Positions 19,926-29,368 of a DNA stretch of 64,000 bases are shown in pieces. The stretch is from positions 1-64,000 of the forward strand of contig CAMEVC010000008.1 in assembly GCA_945939115.1 (NCBI GenBank). Direction: 5' to 3'. A program made the translations under genes and the position numbers. The notes under the pieces are model-generated. The model saw nothing but the letters and a program-made list of their open reading frames with translations, was not told where the DNA came from and searched no databases. The stretch is from an uncultured Eubacterium sp. GTDB taxonomy: Bacteria > Bacillota > Clostridia > Lachnospirales > Lachnospiraceae. Positions within the stretch are counted from its first letter, which is position 1, and each line of letters begins with the position of its first letter.

Positions 19926-20675
19926 ATGAGAAGAAAAGTAATAGCGGGTAATTGGAAGATGAATATGACACCAAGCCAGGCAGTAAAGCTTGTTACAGAA
20001 CTGAAGCCGAATGTCAATAATCCTGATGTTGATGTAGTGTTTTGTGTGCCGTCAATTGATATTGTTCCTGTTGTGGAAGCTGTCAAGGGTTCGAACATAT
20101 TTATTGGGGCTGAGAACGTATATTATCAGGAGAAAGGCGCTTTTACGGGGGAGTTATCACCGGAAATGCTTGTTGATGCAGGGGTTTCTCATGTAATCAT
20201 CGGGCATTCTGAGAGAAGAATGTATTTCAATGAGAGCAATATGGTGCTTAACCTTAAGATGCGCAAGGTTATCGAACATAATATGATTCCGATTATGTGT
20301 TGCGGTGAGACGCTTGAGCAGAGAGAGCAGGGAATAACACTGGATTTTATTAAAGGACAGATTATAGCAGCCTATGCAGGTGTAACTAAAGAACAGGCAA
20401 TTGATACAATTGTTGCATATGAGCCGATATGGGCTATTGGAACAGGTAAGGTTGCTACTTCAGACCAGGCTCAGGAGGTCTGTGGATTTATCAGAACTGT
20501 ATTTGCAGAGTTATATGATGATGAAGCTGCCGATAAGATAAGAATTCTGTATGGTGGAAGTGTGAATGCATCTAATGCTGCTGAGTTGTTCTCACAGCCT
20601 GATATTGATGGCGGACTGGTGGGAGGCGCAAGCCTTAAACCTGATTTTGCAGATATTGTTAATTATAACCGTTAA
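19926..20675 (+). CDS. tpiA: Triosephosphate isomerase
   Basis: It interconverts dihydroxyacetone phosphate and GAP. The real start is ATG at 19926 ([13 protein letters not shown]), 45 bases inside the track ORF, with GGAGGGG upstream. Catalytic residues are Lys in GNWKMN, His in VIIGHSERR and Glu in [13 protein letters not shown]. The phosphate loop [10 protein letters not shown] and GLVGGASL complete the family marks. The 249-residue length is usual. Confidence 0.98.
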   Translation: MRRKVIAGNWKMNMTPSQAVKLVTELKPNVNNPDVDVVFCVPSIDIVPVVEAVKGSNIFIGAENVYYQEKGAFTGELSPEMLVDAGVSHVIIGHSERRMYFNESNMVLNLKMRKVIEHNMIPIMCCGETLEQREQGITLDFIKGQIIAAYAGVTKEQAIDTIVAYEPIWAIGTGKVATSDQAQEVCGFIRTVFAELYDDEAADKIRILYGGSVNASNAAELFSQPDIDGGLVGGASLKPDFADIVNYNR

Positions 20676-20687
20676 CAGGAATTAATA

Positions 20688-20732
20688 GACCCTGCTTTGA
20701 ACATAATATCAAAGTAGGGTCTTTGTTTTTTT
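20688..20732 (+). terminator. Intrinsic terminator after tpiA
   Basis: A 13-bp stem, GACCCTGCTTTGA/TCAAAGTAGGGTC with one G-U pair, an eight-base loop, then a T-rich run. Confidence 0.9.
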
Positions 20733-20766
20733 ATACAAATGTGCTATCATGCTATAGACAAAATAG

Positions 20767-20946
20767 TCCCTTTTCGGATTTGTATTACCGAGAATGAATT
20801 TGCATATTTGATTTCAGACGCGCTCCCGCTCGGGACGCAACGTAGCGGTGCTAAATTCGCAACAATGCTCATTAAGTACCAACGTTGCTTTACGGTCTGC
20901 AATCAAATATGCAAATTCATTCAGCAACATAAATCTGGAAAAGGGA
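20767..20946. repeat. 180-bp inverted-repeat element (MITE-like) between tpiA and gpmI
   Basis: GAATGAATTTGCATATTTGA at 20792 starts a 28-base arm whose inverse is at 20895-20922 with only one mismatch. Outside it the similarity goes on imperfectly to TCCCTTTTC (20767-20775) and GAAAAGGGA (20938-20946), so the terminal arms are about 53 bases. The 75-base centre is GC-richer than the flanks and has small dyads (TCCCG/CGGGA, AACGTT). It holds no convincing gene, and the track ORF across it is not credible. No clear target-site duplication is visible. It fills most of the 312-base gap and sits just before the gpmI ribosome site. Confidence 0.7.
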
Positions 20947-20987
20947 GATGAATATTTGAAAGAACATATTTAAAGGAGAATCAGAAT

Positions 20988-22538
20988 ATGAGTAAGAAAC
21001 CGGTTGTTTTAATGGTGCTTGATGGTTATGGTCTTAATGATAGAACAGAAGGTAATGCTATTGCTTTAGCAAATACTCCTGTTATGGATAAGCTTATGAA
21101 GGAGTGTCCGTTCCAGCAAGGATTCGCATCAGGTCTTTCAGTTGGACTTCCAGATGGACAGATGGGTAATTCAGAGGTTGGCCATATGAACATTGGTGCC
21201 GGAAGAATCATTTATCAGGATCTTACAAGAATCACGAAGGATATTGAGGATGGCACATTCTTTAAGAATGAGGAACTTATAGCGGCTATGGAGAACTGTA
21301 AGAAGAATGATTCAGATCTCCATCTTTTCGGACTTTTATCAGATGGCGGAGTTCACAGTCATTTAAGTCATGTATACGGACTGCTTGAGATGGCAAAGAA
21401 ACAGGGAGTATCTAAAGTATATGTACATGCTTTCCTTGACGGAAGAGATACACCACCAGCATCTGCTAAAGGATTTGTTGAGACTCTTGAGAACAAGATG
21501 GCTGAAATCGGAGTTGGTAAGGTTGCTTCCCTCTCTGGACGTTATTATGCTATGGATAGAGATAACAACTGGGACAGAGTTGAAAAGGCATATAATTCAT
21601 TGATTACAGGTGATGGAATAAAGGCAGAGTCTGCTACACAGGCACTTCAGGAATCTTATGACAACGGCAAGACAGATGAATTCGTTGAGCCAACAGTTAT
21701 CTGCGAGGATGGAAAGCCATTATCTTTAGTTAAGGCTGGGGATTCAGTTATTTTCTTTAATTTCCGTCCAGACCGCGCAAGAGAGATGACAAGAGCTTTC
21801 TGTGATGATAAGTTTACAGGATTTGAGAGAAAGACAGGATTTATTCCATTAACATTTGTATGTTTTAAGGATTATGATGAGACAATTCCTAATAAGCTCG
21901 TAGCTTTTAAGAAGGAAGAGATTAAGAATACATTAGGCGAATTCCTTGCTAAGCAGGGAAAGAAACAGTTAAGACTTGCTGAGACAGAGAAATACGCTCA
22001 TGTTACATTCTTCTTCAATGGCGGAGTTGAGGACCCTAATATGGATGAGTTCAGAATACTCGTTAACTCGCCTAAGGATGTTGCAACCTATGATTTAAAG
22101 CCTGAAATGAGTGCTCCAGAGGTTGGTATGGATCTGGTTGATGCAATTAAATCTGACAAATATGATGTGATAATTATTAATTTTGCTAATCCTGATATGG
22201 TTGGTCACACAGGTGTCATTCCTGCAGCAGTCAAGGCCGTTGAGAAGGTGGATGAGCTTGTGGGCAGGGCTGTTGAGGCTGTGAAGGAAGTAGACGGAGT
22301 TATGTTTATATGTGCAGACCATGGAAATGCTGAGAAGATGATTGATTATGAGACAGGCGCTCCACATACTGCCCACACAACTAATCCGGTTCCATTCATT
22401 CTCGTTAATTATGATGATAATTATACATTGCGTGAGGGAGGAAGACTCTGCGATATCGCTCCTACACTTATTGAGATTATGGGGCTTGAAAAGCCTGTTG
22501 AAATGACAGGTGAGTCTCTTCTTGTAAAGAAGAATTAA
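20988..22538 (+). CDS. gpmI: 2,3-bisphosphoglycerate-independent phosphoglycerate mutase
   Basis: This manganese-dependent mutase of glycolysis belongs to the alkaline phosphatase superfamily. The catalytic Ser is residue 62 in GQMGNSEVGHMNIGAGR. Metal sites are in VLDGYG near the start and in INFANPDMVGHTG and ICADHGNAEKM at the C-terminus. The phosphotransferase insert runs about 80-300 with HAFLDGRDTPP and SGRYYAMDRD. The 516 residues are full length. AAAGGAG precedes the ATG. No clear promoter was found between the inverted-repeat element and the gene, so the element may affect its expression. Confidence 0.98.
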   Translation: MSKKPVVLMVLDGYGLNDRTEGNAIALANTPVMDKLMKECPFQQGFASGLSVGLPDGQMGNSEVGHMNIGAGRIIYQDLTRITKDIEDGTFFKNEELIAAMENCKKNDSDLHLFGLLSDGGVHSHLSHVYGLLEMAKKQGVSKVYVHAFLDGRDTPPASAKGFVETLENKMAEIGVGKVASLSGRYYAMDRDNNWDRVEKAYNSLITGDGIKAESATQALQESYDNGKTDEFVEPTVICEDGKPLSLVKAGDSVIFFNFRPDRAREMTRAFCDDKFTGFERKTGFIPLTFVCFKDYDETIPNKLVAFKKEEIKNTLGEFLAKQGKKQLRLAETEKYAHVTFFFNGGVEDPNMDEFRILVNSPKDVATYDLKPEMSAPEVGMDLVDAIKSDKYDVIIINFANPDMVGHTGVIPAAVKAVEKVDELVGRAVEAVKEVDGVMFICADHGNAEKMIDYETGAPHTAHTTNPVPFILVNYDDNYTLREGGRLCDIAPTLIEIMGLEKPVEMTGESLLVKKN

Positions 22539-22546
22539 ATTTCTTC

Positions 22547-22575
22547 TTGCACAAGATGTTTGATTGTGTTAGAAT
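22547..22575 (+). promoter_or_regulatory. Sigma-A promoter for secG
   Basis: TTGCAC (22547-22552), 17-base spacer, TAGAAT (22570-22575), just after the gpmI stop. Confidence 0.55.
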
Positions 22576-22643
22576 AACCTATGTTGCCATATTGGCATTA
22601 TTATGTAATAAAAAGCGCTCCATGCGCAGGAATGAGGATTAGT

Positions 22644-22919
22644 ATGGATAAGATGATACCATTGTTTCATATGTCTGTCGGAGATGTATTAAGAATTGGA
22701 TTAATGGGAGTATTTATAGTAATTTGTATAGCAATCGCAATAATTATTCTTATGCAGGAAAGCAAACAGAATGGATTATCAGGAACAATCAGTGGTGCTG
22801 CTGATTCATACTGGGGTAGAAACAAGGGACGCTCTATGGAGGGTAAGCTTGTTAAGATTACCAAGATTCTTGTTATTCTTTTCATTGTGATAGCAGTTAT
22901 ACTTAATTTTAATTTCTAA
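22644..22919 (+). CDS. secG: Preprotein translocase subunit SecG
   Basis: SecG is the small membrane partner of the SecYEG protein channel. The 91-residue product from ATG 22644 has two membrane segments, about 14-35 and 67-89, flanking the conserved cytosolic loop LMQESKQNGLSGTISGAADSY and GRNKGRSMEGKL. TGAGGATT precedes this ATG; the ATG at 22632 lacks spacing. secG-rnr-smpB-ssrA is a conserved order in Firmicutes and is fully kept here. Confidence 0.93.
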   Translation: MDKMIPLFHMSVGDVLRIGLMGVFIVICIAIAIIILMQESKQNGLSGTISGAADSYWGRNKGRSMEGKLVKITKILVILFIVIAVILNFNF

Positions 22920-22925
22920 ACTACG

Positions 22926-22964
22926 AACGCTCTTAAGAAAAATAATTCTTAAGAGCGTTTTGCT
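22926..22964 (+). terminator. Strong hairpin after secG
   Basis: Perfect 14-bp stem AACGCTCTTAAGAA/TTCTTAAGAGCGTT with a six-base loop. The T tract is short (TTTTGCTT), so it may be a leaky terminator or processing hairpin between secG and rnr. Confidence 0.7.
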
Positions 22965-22982
22965 TATTATTCAGGAGGATAT

Positions 22983-25112
22983 ATGGAGAAGGATATTTTT
23001 ACAGAACGCAGGCGTATGCTTGCTGATATGATTCTTAATAATGAATTATATGTACCTATGAAAGCTAAAGAGATTGCAATCCTTCTTGATATTCCGAAGG
23101 GACAGCGGGGGGAACTTCAGGAGGTGCTTGACAGTCTTGTGTCAGATGGAACTATCGGGGTTTCAAAGAAGGGCAAATATATGAAGCCGGAGAATGTTGC
23201 TTTGACAGGAATCTTTGAAAGCACAGGCAAAGGCTTTGGTTTTGTTGTCATTCCTGACCGTGAAGATGATATATTTGTCAAGGCCAATGACACAATGAAT
23301 GCATTTTACCATGATAAGGTTAAAGTAGTGATTACCAGTGAGAAGACAAAGGGTAAAAGGGCTGAAGGCAGGATAATTGCTGTGCTTGGACATGAAATTG
23401 TCAATGTGGTAGGAACATTTCAGAAAAACAGAACTTACGGTTTTGTTATTCCTGATAACATGAAGATTAACTGTGATATATTTGTACCACAGGAGTGTAT
23501 AAACGGTGCAGTTGACGGCTCCAAGGTAGTTGCACAGATAACCGATTATGGAAGCTGTAATAAGAATCCGCAGGGCAGGATTACTGAGGTTTTAGGTCAC
23601 ATTAATGACCCGGGAGTAGACATAATGTCCGTTATCAGAGCATATGATTTACCAGTGGAATTTCCGGATTCTGTTAAAAAGGCTTTGGAGGATATTCCTG
23701 ATACTGTTAAAGAAGAAGATAAGAATGGCAGGGTGGATTTGAGAAATGTCCAGATGGTAACCATAGATGGTGAAGATGCGAAGGATTTGGATGATGCTGT
23801 ATCTATATCAAAGGAAGGACCTGTATACCACCTTGGTGTTCATATTGCAGATGTTAGTCATTATGTGACGGAGGGCAGTGCGCTTGATAAGGAGGCACTT
23901 AAACGAGGGACAAGTGTTTATCTTGTGGACAGGGTTATTCCTATGATTCCGCACAAGCTGTCCAATGGAATATGCTCTCTTAATGAGGGAGAGGACAGGC
24001 TTGCATTGAGCTGCCTTATGGATATTGATGAAAAGGGGAATATTGTCGGTCACAGGATATGTGAAACATTAATTAATGTTAACAGAAGAATGAGCTATAC
24101 AAGTGTCAAGAAGATTCTTGCAGATGAAGATGCCGAAGAAATCATGAAATATAAAGAATTGGTTCCTATGTTTCATATGATGGAAGAGGCGGCATCTCTC
24201 CTCAGAAAGAAAAGATTTGCAAGAGGCTCAGTTGATTTCGACTTTCCGGAGAGCAAGATAATACTTGATAAAGATGGTCATCCGACAGATATTAAGCCTT
24301 ATGACAGGAATGTTGCAACTAAGATTATAGAGGATTTTATGCTTGCAGCTAATGAGACTGTAGCAGAGGATTATTTCTGGCAGGATATGCCTTTTCTGTA
24401 CAGGACGCATGAGAATCCGGACCCGGAAAAGATGAGGAAGCTTGCCACATTTATTAATAATTTTGGTTACACATTAAGACTGAATGACGATATGCGGCCT
24501 AAGGAGATTCAGAAGCTTTTATCTGATATTGAGGGCTCTGATGCTGAGAATCTTATAAGCAGGCTTACACTTCGTTCAATGAAGAAGGCTAAGTACACAA
24601 CAGAATGTGTGGGACATTTTGGACTTGCGGCAAAGTATTACTGCCATTTTACCTCGCCAATAAGAAGATATCCTGATTTGCAGATTCACAGAATTATCAA
24701 GGAAAATATGCATGGCGGATTAAGCGGGAAGAGACGGGAACATTTCTCGGGGATTCTTCCGGATGTGGCTGTGTCTACAAGTGCCACAGAGCGCAGGGCT
24801 GCTGATGCAGAGAGAGATACTGACAAGCTTAAGATGGCAGAATATATGGAACAATTTGTAGGAGAGACATTTGAAGGTGTAATATCCGGGGTCACAGCCT
24901 GGGGTGTATATGTGGAGCTGCCGAATACTATTGAGGGAATGGTTTCTGTTAATAATATGCGGGGATTCTATACATTTGATGAGGAACATTATGAGATGGT
25001 AAGTGAACTCGGCAATAAAACTTACAAACTGGGGCAGAAGGTTAAGGTTGTTGTGGCTGGAACCGATAAAATATCAAGAACAATAGATTTTGTTTTTGAA
25101 GAAGATATGTGA
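22983..25112 (+). CDS. rnr: Ribonuclease R
   Basis: A 3'-5' exoribonuclease that degrades structured RNA and works with trans-translation to destroy stalled mRNAs. Domain order in 709 residues: N-terminal winged helix (about 1-70), cold-shock domains (GKGFGFVVIPDREDDIFV), and the RNB catalytic domain. The RNB aspartates are in TIDGEDAKDLDDAVSI, and HFTSPIRRYPDLQIHR is also present. A C-terminal S1 domain (FEGVISGVTAWGVYVELPN) follows. The Lys-rich tail of some homologues is short or missing. TCAGGAGG precedes the ATG. smpB follows 41 bases later. Confidence 0.96.
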   Translation: MEKDIFTERRRMLADMILNNELYVPMKAKEIAILLDIPKGQRGELQEVLDSLVSDGTIGVSKKGKYMKPENVALTGIFESTGKGFGFVVIPDREDDIFVKANDTMNAFYHDKVKVVITSEKTKGKRAEGRIIAVLGHEIVNVVGTFQKNRTYGFVIPDNMKINCDIFVPQECINGAVDGSKVVAQITDYGSCNKNPQGRITEVLGHINDPGVDIMSVIRAYDLPVEFPDSVKKALEDIPDTVKEEDKNGRVDLRNVQMVTIDGEDAKDLDDAVSISKEGPVYHLGVHIADVSHYVTEGSALDKEALKRGTSVYLVDRVIPMIPHKLSNGICSLNEGEDRLALSCLMDIDEKGNIVGHRICETLINVNRRMSYTSVKKILADEDAEEIMKYKELVPMFHMMEEAASLLRKKRFARGSVDFDFPESKIILDKDGHPTDIKPYDRNVATKIIEDFMLAANETVAEDYFWQDMPFLYRTHENPDPEKMRKLATFINNFGYTLRLNDDMRPKEIQKLLSDIEGSDAENLISRLTLRSMKKAKYTTECVGHFGLAAKYYCHFTSPIRRYPDLQIHRIIKENMHGGLSGKRREHFSGILPDVAVSTSATERRAADAERDTDKLKMAEYMEQFVGETFEGVISGVTAWGVYVELPNTIEGMVSVNNMRGFYTFDEEHYEMVSELGNKTYKLGQKVKVVVAGTDKISRTIDFVFEEDM

Positions 25113-25153
25113 AGTGTATAAATGTTGCATTCACTTAAGGAATGGAGACAAAT

Positions 25154-25633
25154 ATGGCAAAGAACAGTGCATCAGGAAACAGACTGATATCTAATAATAA
25201 GAAGGCTTATTTCGATTATTTCATTGAGGAGAAATATGAAGCAGGAATGGTGCTGTGCGGAACAGAGGTAAAGTCTGTGAGGGCAGGGAAATGCTCTATT
25301 AAGGAGTCTTATATACAGATTCAGAACGGTGAAGTATATGTAATTAATATGAATATCACACCTTATGAGAAGGGGAATATATTCAATAAAGACCCTTTAA
25401 GACCTAAGAAGCTTCTTCTCCATAAGAACGAGATTAATAAGCTCGCAGGTGAGCTTACTATCAAGGGATATACGCTTGTTCCTCTTCAGGTGTATCTTAA
25501 AGAGGGAAAGGTCAAGATGGAGATTGGTCTTGGAAAGGGTAAGAAAAACTTTGATAAGAGAGACTCTATTGCTAAGAAAGACCAGCAAAGAGAGGCTCAG
25601 AAGGAATTTAAGAACAGAAATCTAAAGTTTTAG
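25154..25633 (+). CDS. smpB: SsrA-binding protein SmpB
   Basis: SmpB binds tmRNA and delivers it to stalled ribosomes. The 159 residues show the family pattern: [46 protein letters not shown], and the basic C-terminal tail [20 protein letters not shown] that enters the mRNA channel. ATG 25154 is chosen because ATGGAGAC lies just before it; the 25142 ATG lacks a spaced site. The ssrA gene is directly downstream. Confidence 0.97.
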   Translation: MAKNSASGNRLISNNKKAYFDYFIEEKYEAGMVLCGTEVKSVRAGKCSIKESYIQIQNGEVYVINMNITPYEKGNIFNKDPLRPKKLLLHKNEINKLAGELTIKGYTLVPLQVYLKEGKVKMEIGLGKGKKNFDKRDSIAKKDQQREAQKEFKNRNLKF

Positions 25634-25655
25634 ATTATTTTTAGAATTAAGTTAA

Positions 25656-25687
25656 TTGACTTGGCATAATGCCAATGTTATTATAAT
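25656..25687 (+). promoter_or_regulatory. Promoter of ssrA
   Basis: TTGACT (25656-25661) with TATTAT after 17 bases (25679-25684); an overlapping TATAAT (25682-25687) would give a 20-base spacer. A small hairpin GCAGT/ACTGC separates it from the mature tmRNA 5' end. Confidence 0.6.
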
Positions 25688-25710
25688 TAAGCAGTGAGAA
25701 CTGCTGATAA

Positions 25711-26046
25711 GGGCTAGTAAAGGTTTCGACGGGGATCTTGAAGCTGGTGAAGCTATCCGCAGGAAAGCGTTAAATTCCAAACCTAAATATAAACGCTAAC
25801 GATAATTTAGCATACGCTGCCTAATTGCAGCAGTCTGACCTGGAGCACCTACACTTTAGGATTCGGGCTTCGATTATGTAGGAAACGACGTTGCCAAAGC
25901 TTTGCGGTACCGGACGTATTATGAAGCTACTGAAGATACAAGGATGTTGGTTTCCGTGTATCAGAGGGAATGTTAAATAATCAACTATGATAGTAGAAGA
26001 ACAGGGAATGGGTTTTCGGACAGGGGTTCGACTCCCCTCTGGTCCA
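25711..26046 (+). ncRNA. ssrA: tmRNA (transfer-messenger RNA)
   Basis: The ends form the tRNA-like acceptor GGGCTAG/CTGGTCC (with G-U pairs) and a T-arm with GGTTCGACTCCCC. The tag frame runs from GCT at 25795 to TAA at 25824 and reads ANDNLAYAA, a typical Lachnospiraceae-type degradation tag ending in the AA that ClpXP needs. The start GGGCTAGTAAAGGTTTCGAC is family-typical. CCA is not encoded. It lies behind smpB and rnr, its partners in ribosome rescue. Confidence 0.96.
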
Positions 26047-26053
26047 TTGAATG

Positions 26054-26090
26054 AATCCGAACCATTATGGTTCGGATTTATTTATTTTCT
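26054..26090 (+). terminator. Terminator of ssrA
   Basis: Perfect 11-bp stem AATCCGAACCA/TGGTTCGGATT with loop TTA, followed by a T-rich stretch. Confidence 0.85.
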
Positions 26091-26179
26091 TTTCCAAGCC
26101 GGCAAGCTATGGTAGAATAAAACTAATAAAGGTTTCAATATAACGCTGTGTATTTTTGTGTATGTGGGGAAGTGAATTT

Positions 26180-26872
26180 ATGAGCGAAAGTAGGAATATT
26201 AAGATTAAGAATGGCAGAGATAATAAGGATAAGACGTCAGCTAAGGAAAAGGGCTATGTTGTAGGTGGATATACATTTAAGACAAAGCAGGAGGCTGACG
26301 AGGCGAGAGATGAGATGAATGCCATAAAGTACCTGTCTGGTAATACGGATGGTTCTGACCCTAAGCAGGTTTATGTTCTGTATAATAAAATTATTGACAG
26401 ACAATTATTCTATTCATCTATTGGACTAAATTATCTCAAGGAGTTACAGCAGTTTCTGTATAATTCACCGGAAATTCCAGATGATAAGATAAAGCCTATA
26501 CCAGTAAAAAGTGAGACACAGGCTGAGATTGACAGAAGAAGGGAGCGCAATGCCCATAGAAGTGAGCTTCATACCCTGTCTATCCAGGTGGCAAAGTACA
26601 GGAATAATTTTGTGAAGGTGATGATTGTCAATGCATTTTTGGTGGTGGCAATTCTTGGAATGTTTCTGATACTTAAGACAAGCTCTAACTCCAATGTAGT
26701 GAATTACGAGGTGAATCTTCAGAATAAGTATTCTTCATGGCAGAGTGAACTTGAATCTAAGGAGGAAAAGCTTAAGGCAAAAGAGAAGGAACTTAACTCC
26801 AGAGAAGCAGAACTTAAGTCTAAGGAAACGGAGAATACCACGGGCACATCTAAGTCTTCCCAGAATAAGTGA
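26180..26872 (+). CDS. Single-pass membrane protein with C-terminal coiled coil
   Basis: 230 residues, function not recognised. The N-terminal part, about 1-140, is soluble and charged (GYVVGGYTFKTKQEADEARDEM). One membrane helix lies near 150-172 (VKVMIVNAFLVVAILGMFLIL). The C-terminal 50 residues are a heptad-like coiled coil built of Lys/Glu words (LESKEEKLKAKEKELNSREA). With the basic segment before the helix, the N-terminus is predicted cytosolic and the coiled coil outside. ATG 26180 follows GGGGAAGTG. It precedes the two-component pair by 84 bases. Confidence 0.7.
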   Translation: MSESRNIKIKNGRDNKDKTSAKEKGYVVGGYTFKTKQEADEARDEMNAIKYLSGNTDGSDPKQVYVLYNKIIDRQLFYSSIGLNYLKELQQFLYNSPEIPDDKIKPIPVKSETQAEIDRRRERNAHRSELHTLSIQVAKYRNNFVKVMIVNAFLVVAILGMFLILKTSSNSNVVNYEVNLQNKYSSWQSELESKEEKLKAKEKELNSREAELKSKETENTTGTSKSSQNK

Positions 26873-26956
26873 GGAATATATTGGCAGAAAACACATTTTA
26901 AACATAATTATCAGATAATATAAAATCAGAATTGAGGCTGAAAGCGAGGATTACAT

Positions 26957-27634
26957 ATGGATAGGATGAAGATTTTAGTTGTAGATGATGAGAGCAGAAT
27001 GAGAAAACTGGTGAGTGATTTCCTTACAAGAAAAGGATATGAGGTAATTGAGGCTGCAGATGGAATTGAGGCAGTTGATACATTTATGGAGAATAAGGAT
27101 ATAGCACTTATTATTCTTGATGTCATGATGCCGGGAATGGACGGCTGGGAAGTATGCCGGGAGATAAGAAAGGATTCTAAGGTGCCTATTATTATGCTGA
27201 CGGCTAAGGGAGAAGAGAATGATGAGCTTCACGGTTTTGAGTGTGGAGCTGATGAATATATTTCCAAGCCATTCTCTCCGAAAATCCTCACTGCCAGAGT
27301 TGATGCCATATTAAGGCGTGCTTATGGAGTCGACAGTAATGAGATAATAGAGATTGGCGGTATTGTGATTGATAAGGCTGCACACATTGTAAAGATTGAT
27401 GGTGAAGAGATAGATTTAAGCTACAAGGAATTTGAACTTCTGACATTTTTTGTGGAGAATAAGGGACTGGCTCTCTCAAGAGAGAAGATTCTTAATAATG
27501 TGTGGAATTATGATTATTTTGGTGATGCAAGAACCATAGATACCCATGTTAAGAAATTGAGAAAGAAGATGGGCGACAAGGGAGATTACATTAAGACAAT
27601 CTGGGGAATGGGCTACAAGTTTACTGTGGATTAA
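26957..27634 (+). CDS. OmpR/PhoB-family response regulator
   Basis: 225 residues. The receiver domain has the acidic pair VVDDE, phospho-acceptor Asp in IILDVMMPGMDGWEV, Thr in IIMLTAKG and Lys in YISKPF. The C-terminal winged helix has the PhoB-type block LSYKEFELLTFFVENKG, then DARTIDTHVKKLRKKMG and IWGMGYKF. It forms an operon with the kinase that starts 34 bases later. Target genes are unknown; the lipoprotein downstream is a candidate. Confidence 0.95.
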   Translation: MDRMKILVVDDESRMRKLVSDFLTRKGYEVIEAADGIEAVDTFMENKDIALIILDVMMPGMDGWEVCREIRKDSKVPIIMLTAKGEENDELHGFECGADEYISKPFSPKILTARVDAILRRAYGVDSNEIIEIGGIVIDKAAHIVKIDGEEIDLSYKEFELLTFFVENKGLALSREKILNNVWNYDYFGDARTIDTHVKKLRKKMGDKGDYIKTIWGMGYKFTVD

Positions 27635-27668
27635 TATGATGTAATTGTATAGTGAGGTTACAGATTTT

Positions 27669-29321
27669 ATGAAGATACATTCAATTAAATTCAAAATCAC
27701 ATTTCTTATGGTTGCCACGGTTGCGTGTCTTGTTGTGCTTCTTATCGTATTTAACAGCATTTTTTCCGGAACGGTATACATGCAGAGAAAGCAGACAACA
27801 ATGGTTAATTCGTATGAGTGCGTTAATCAGATTATGCAACAGTATACAGATAATGAAATTGACAAGGATACAATGAATGCTGATATGGAAAATATATCTA
27901 CTGCTAAAGGAATATCAGTGCTTGTTGTTGACAGTAGCTGGTGTACAATATATGTCAGCACACAGGGTGAAGACTCTATGATGGAGCGTCTCCGGATGAG
28001 CATTTTTAATGGGGATATTTTTCAAAATGACAGTATTCTAAACAGACCGCCTGAACCTAAGAGTGATTCTGAGCAGGAAACCAGAGCAGGGGAAGAGGAA
28101 CCGGGCAACACACAGGACAGCAAGAAAGAACATAAAAAGCGCCTTCAGGATATAATTGATATGTCTGACAATTCTTTAGTGGAAAACAGGACGATAATAA
28201 GTTCTAATGAGAAATATACTCTCCAGAAGGTTTACGATGACCGTCTTGGAGATTATTATCTTGAAATATGGGGCACTCTGGATAATGGCTATTCAATAAT
28301 ATTGAGAACACCTATCCAGGGAATTAAGGATAATGTCAATATATCAACAACCCTGATAAAATATGTTGGCGGTGTGATTCTGATTATAGGTATTATAGCC
28401 GCATTTGTTGTTTCCACATATATTACAAAGCCGATTAAGCAGCTTTCGGGTATTGCTGAACGTATGTCAGAGATGGATTTCGATGCCAGGTATGAAGGCA
28501 GTGATAAAGGAGAGATAGGGCTTCTTGGAAAGAGTATGAACAATATGTCTGAAAAGCTTGAGCAGAATATTGCGGAATTAAAGAAAGCCAATCTTGAACT
28601 TAAAAGGGACATTGATAAAAAAGAAAAGCTGGAGATAATGAGAACAGATTTCCTGTCAAATGTATCTCATGAATTAAAAACCCCTATTACGCTTATTCAG
28701 GGATATGCAGAAGGCCTGAAAGAGGGAATAACTGATGACCCGGAGAGTATGGAATTTTACTGTGATGTAATAATAGATGAAGCCAATAAAATGAACACTA
28801 TGGTAAAAAGGCTTCTTACTCTTAACCAGATAGAATTCGGTAATGATGAGCCTGTAATGGAACGCTTTGATATTAATGAACTTATTACATCTGTAGTAGA
28901 TGCCAATGAAATCAGGGCAGAACAGAAGGATATGAGCATTGTCTTCGATAACCGTGGCGAACATAATTATGTCTGGGCAGATGAATATAAGACAGAGGAG
29001 GTTCTTACTAATTATATTTCAAATGCGTTGAATCATTGTGATGGAAAGCGTTCAATTGAGGTGAGAACCATAAAGAACAATGACGATGGAACAATTAAGG
29101 TGATTGTCTACAATAGTGGAAAGAATATTGAGGATGAGGATATAGACCGTATCTGGGAGAAGTTCTACAAGACAGATAAGGCAAGAACCCGGGAATATGG
29201 TGGCAATGGAATTGGACTTTCGATTGTAAAGGCTATTATGGAGTCTATGGGTCAGAATTATGGTGTTAATAATGTTTCCGATGGCGTAGAATTCTGGTTT
29301 AATCTTGATTGTAAATCATGA
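27669..29321 (+). CDS. Sensor histidine kinase (HAMP-HisKA-HATPase)
   Basis: Partner of the response regulator upstream. From ATG 27669 the 550 residues show a membrane helix (about 10-33), an extracytoplasmic region of about 170 residues with a very polar insert (PEPKSDSEQETRAGEEEPG), and a second helix (YVGGVILIIGIIAAFVVSTYI). A HAMP domain, the phospho-acceptor His in SNVSHELKTPITLIQGY, and an ATPase domain with NYISNALNHC (N box) and GNGIGLSIVKAIM (G box) follow. The sensory domain is not recognised. GAGGT is rather far from the ATG, so the TTG at 27645 is a possible alternative. Confidence 0.93.
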   Translation: MKIHSIKFKITFLMVATVACLVVLLIVFNSIFSGTVYMQRKQTTMVNSYECVNQIMQQYTDNEIDKDTMNADMENISTAKGISVLVVDSSWCTIYVSTQGEDSMMERLRMSIFNGDIFQNDSILNRPPEPKSDSEQETRAGEEEPGNTQDSKKEHKKRLQDIIDMSDNSLVENRTIISSNEKYTLQKVYDDRLGDYYLEIWGTLDNGYSIILRTPIQGIKDNVNISTTLIKYVGGVILIIGIIAAFVVSTYITKPIKQLSGIAERMSEMDFDARYEGSDKGEIGLLGKSMNNMSEKLEQNIAELKKANLELKRDIDKKEKLEIMRTDFLSNVSHELKTPITLIQGYAEGLKEGITDDPESMEFYCDVIIDEANKMNTMVKRLLTLNQIEFGNDEPVMERFDINELITSVVDANEIRAEQKDMSIVFDNRGEHNYVWADEYKTEEVLTNYISNALNHCDGKRSIEVRTIKNNDDGTIKVIVYNSGKNIEDEDIDRIWEKFYKTDKARTREYGGNGIGLSIVKAIMESMGQNYGVNNVSDGVEFWFNLDCKS

Positions 29322-29332
29322 TGTGTTATAAT
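29305..29332 (+). promoter_or_regulatory. Possible internal promoter for the lipoprotein gene
   Basis: TTGATT (29305-29310), 16-base spacer, perfect TATAAT (29327-29332), overlapping the end of the kinase gene. It would let the lipoprotein be expressed apart from the regulator pair. Confidence 0.45.
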
Positions 29333-29368
29333 TGATATATATTTATAATTACCATGAGGAGCGGATTA

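Noticed and set aside
20739-20951. 70-aa ORF in the track across the tpiA-gpmI gap
   Set aside because: It spans the inverted-repeat element, has no ribosome site and no protein-like pattern.
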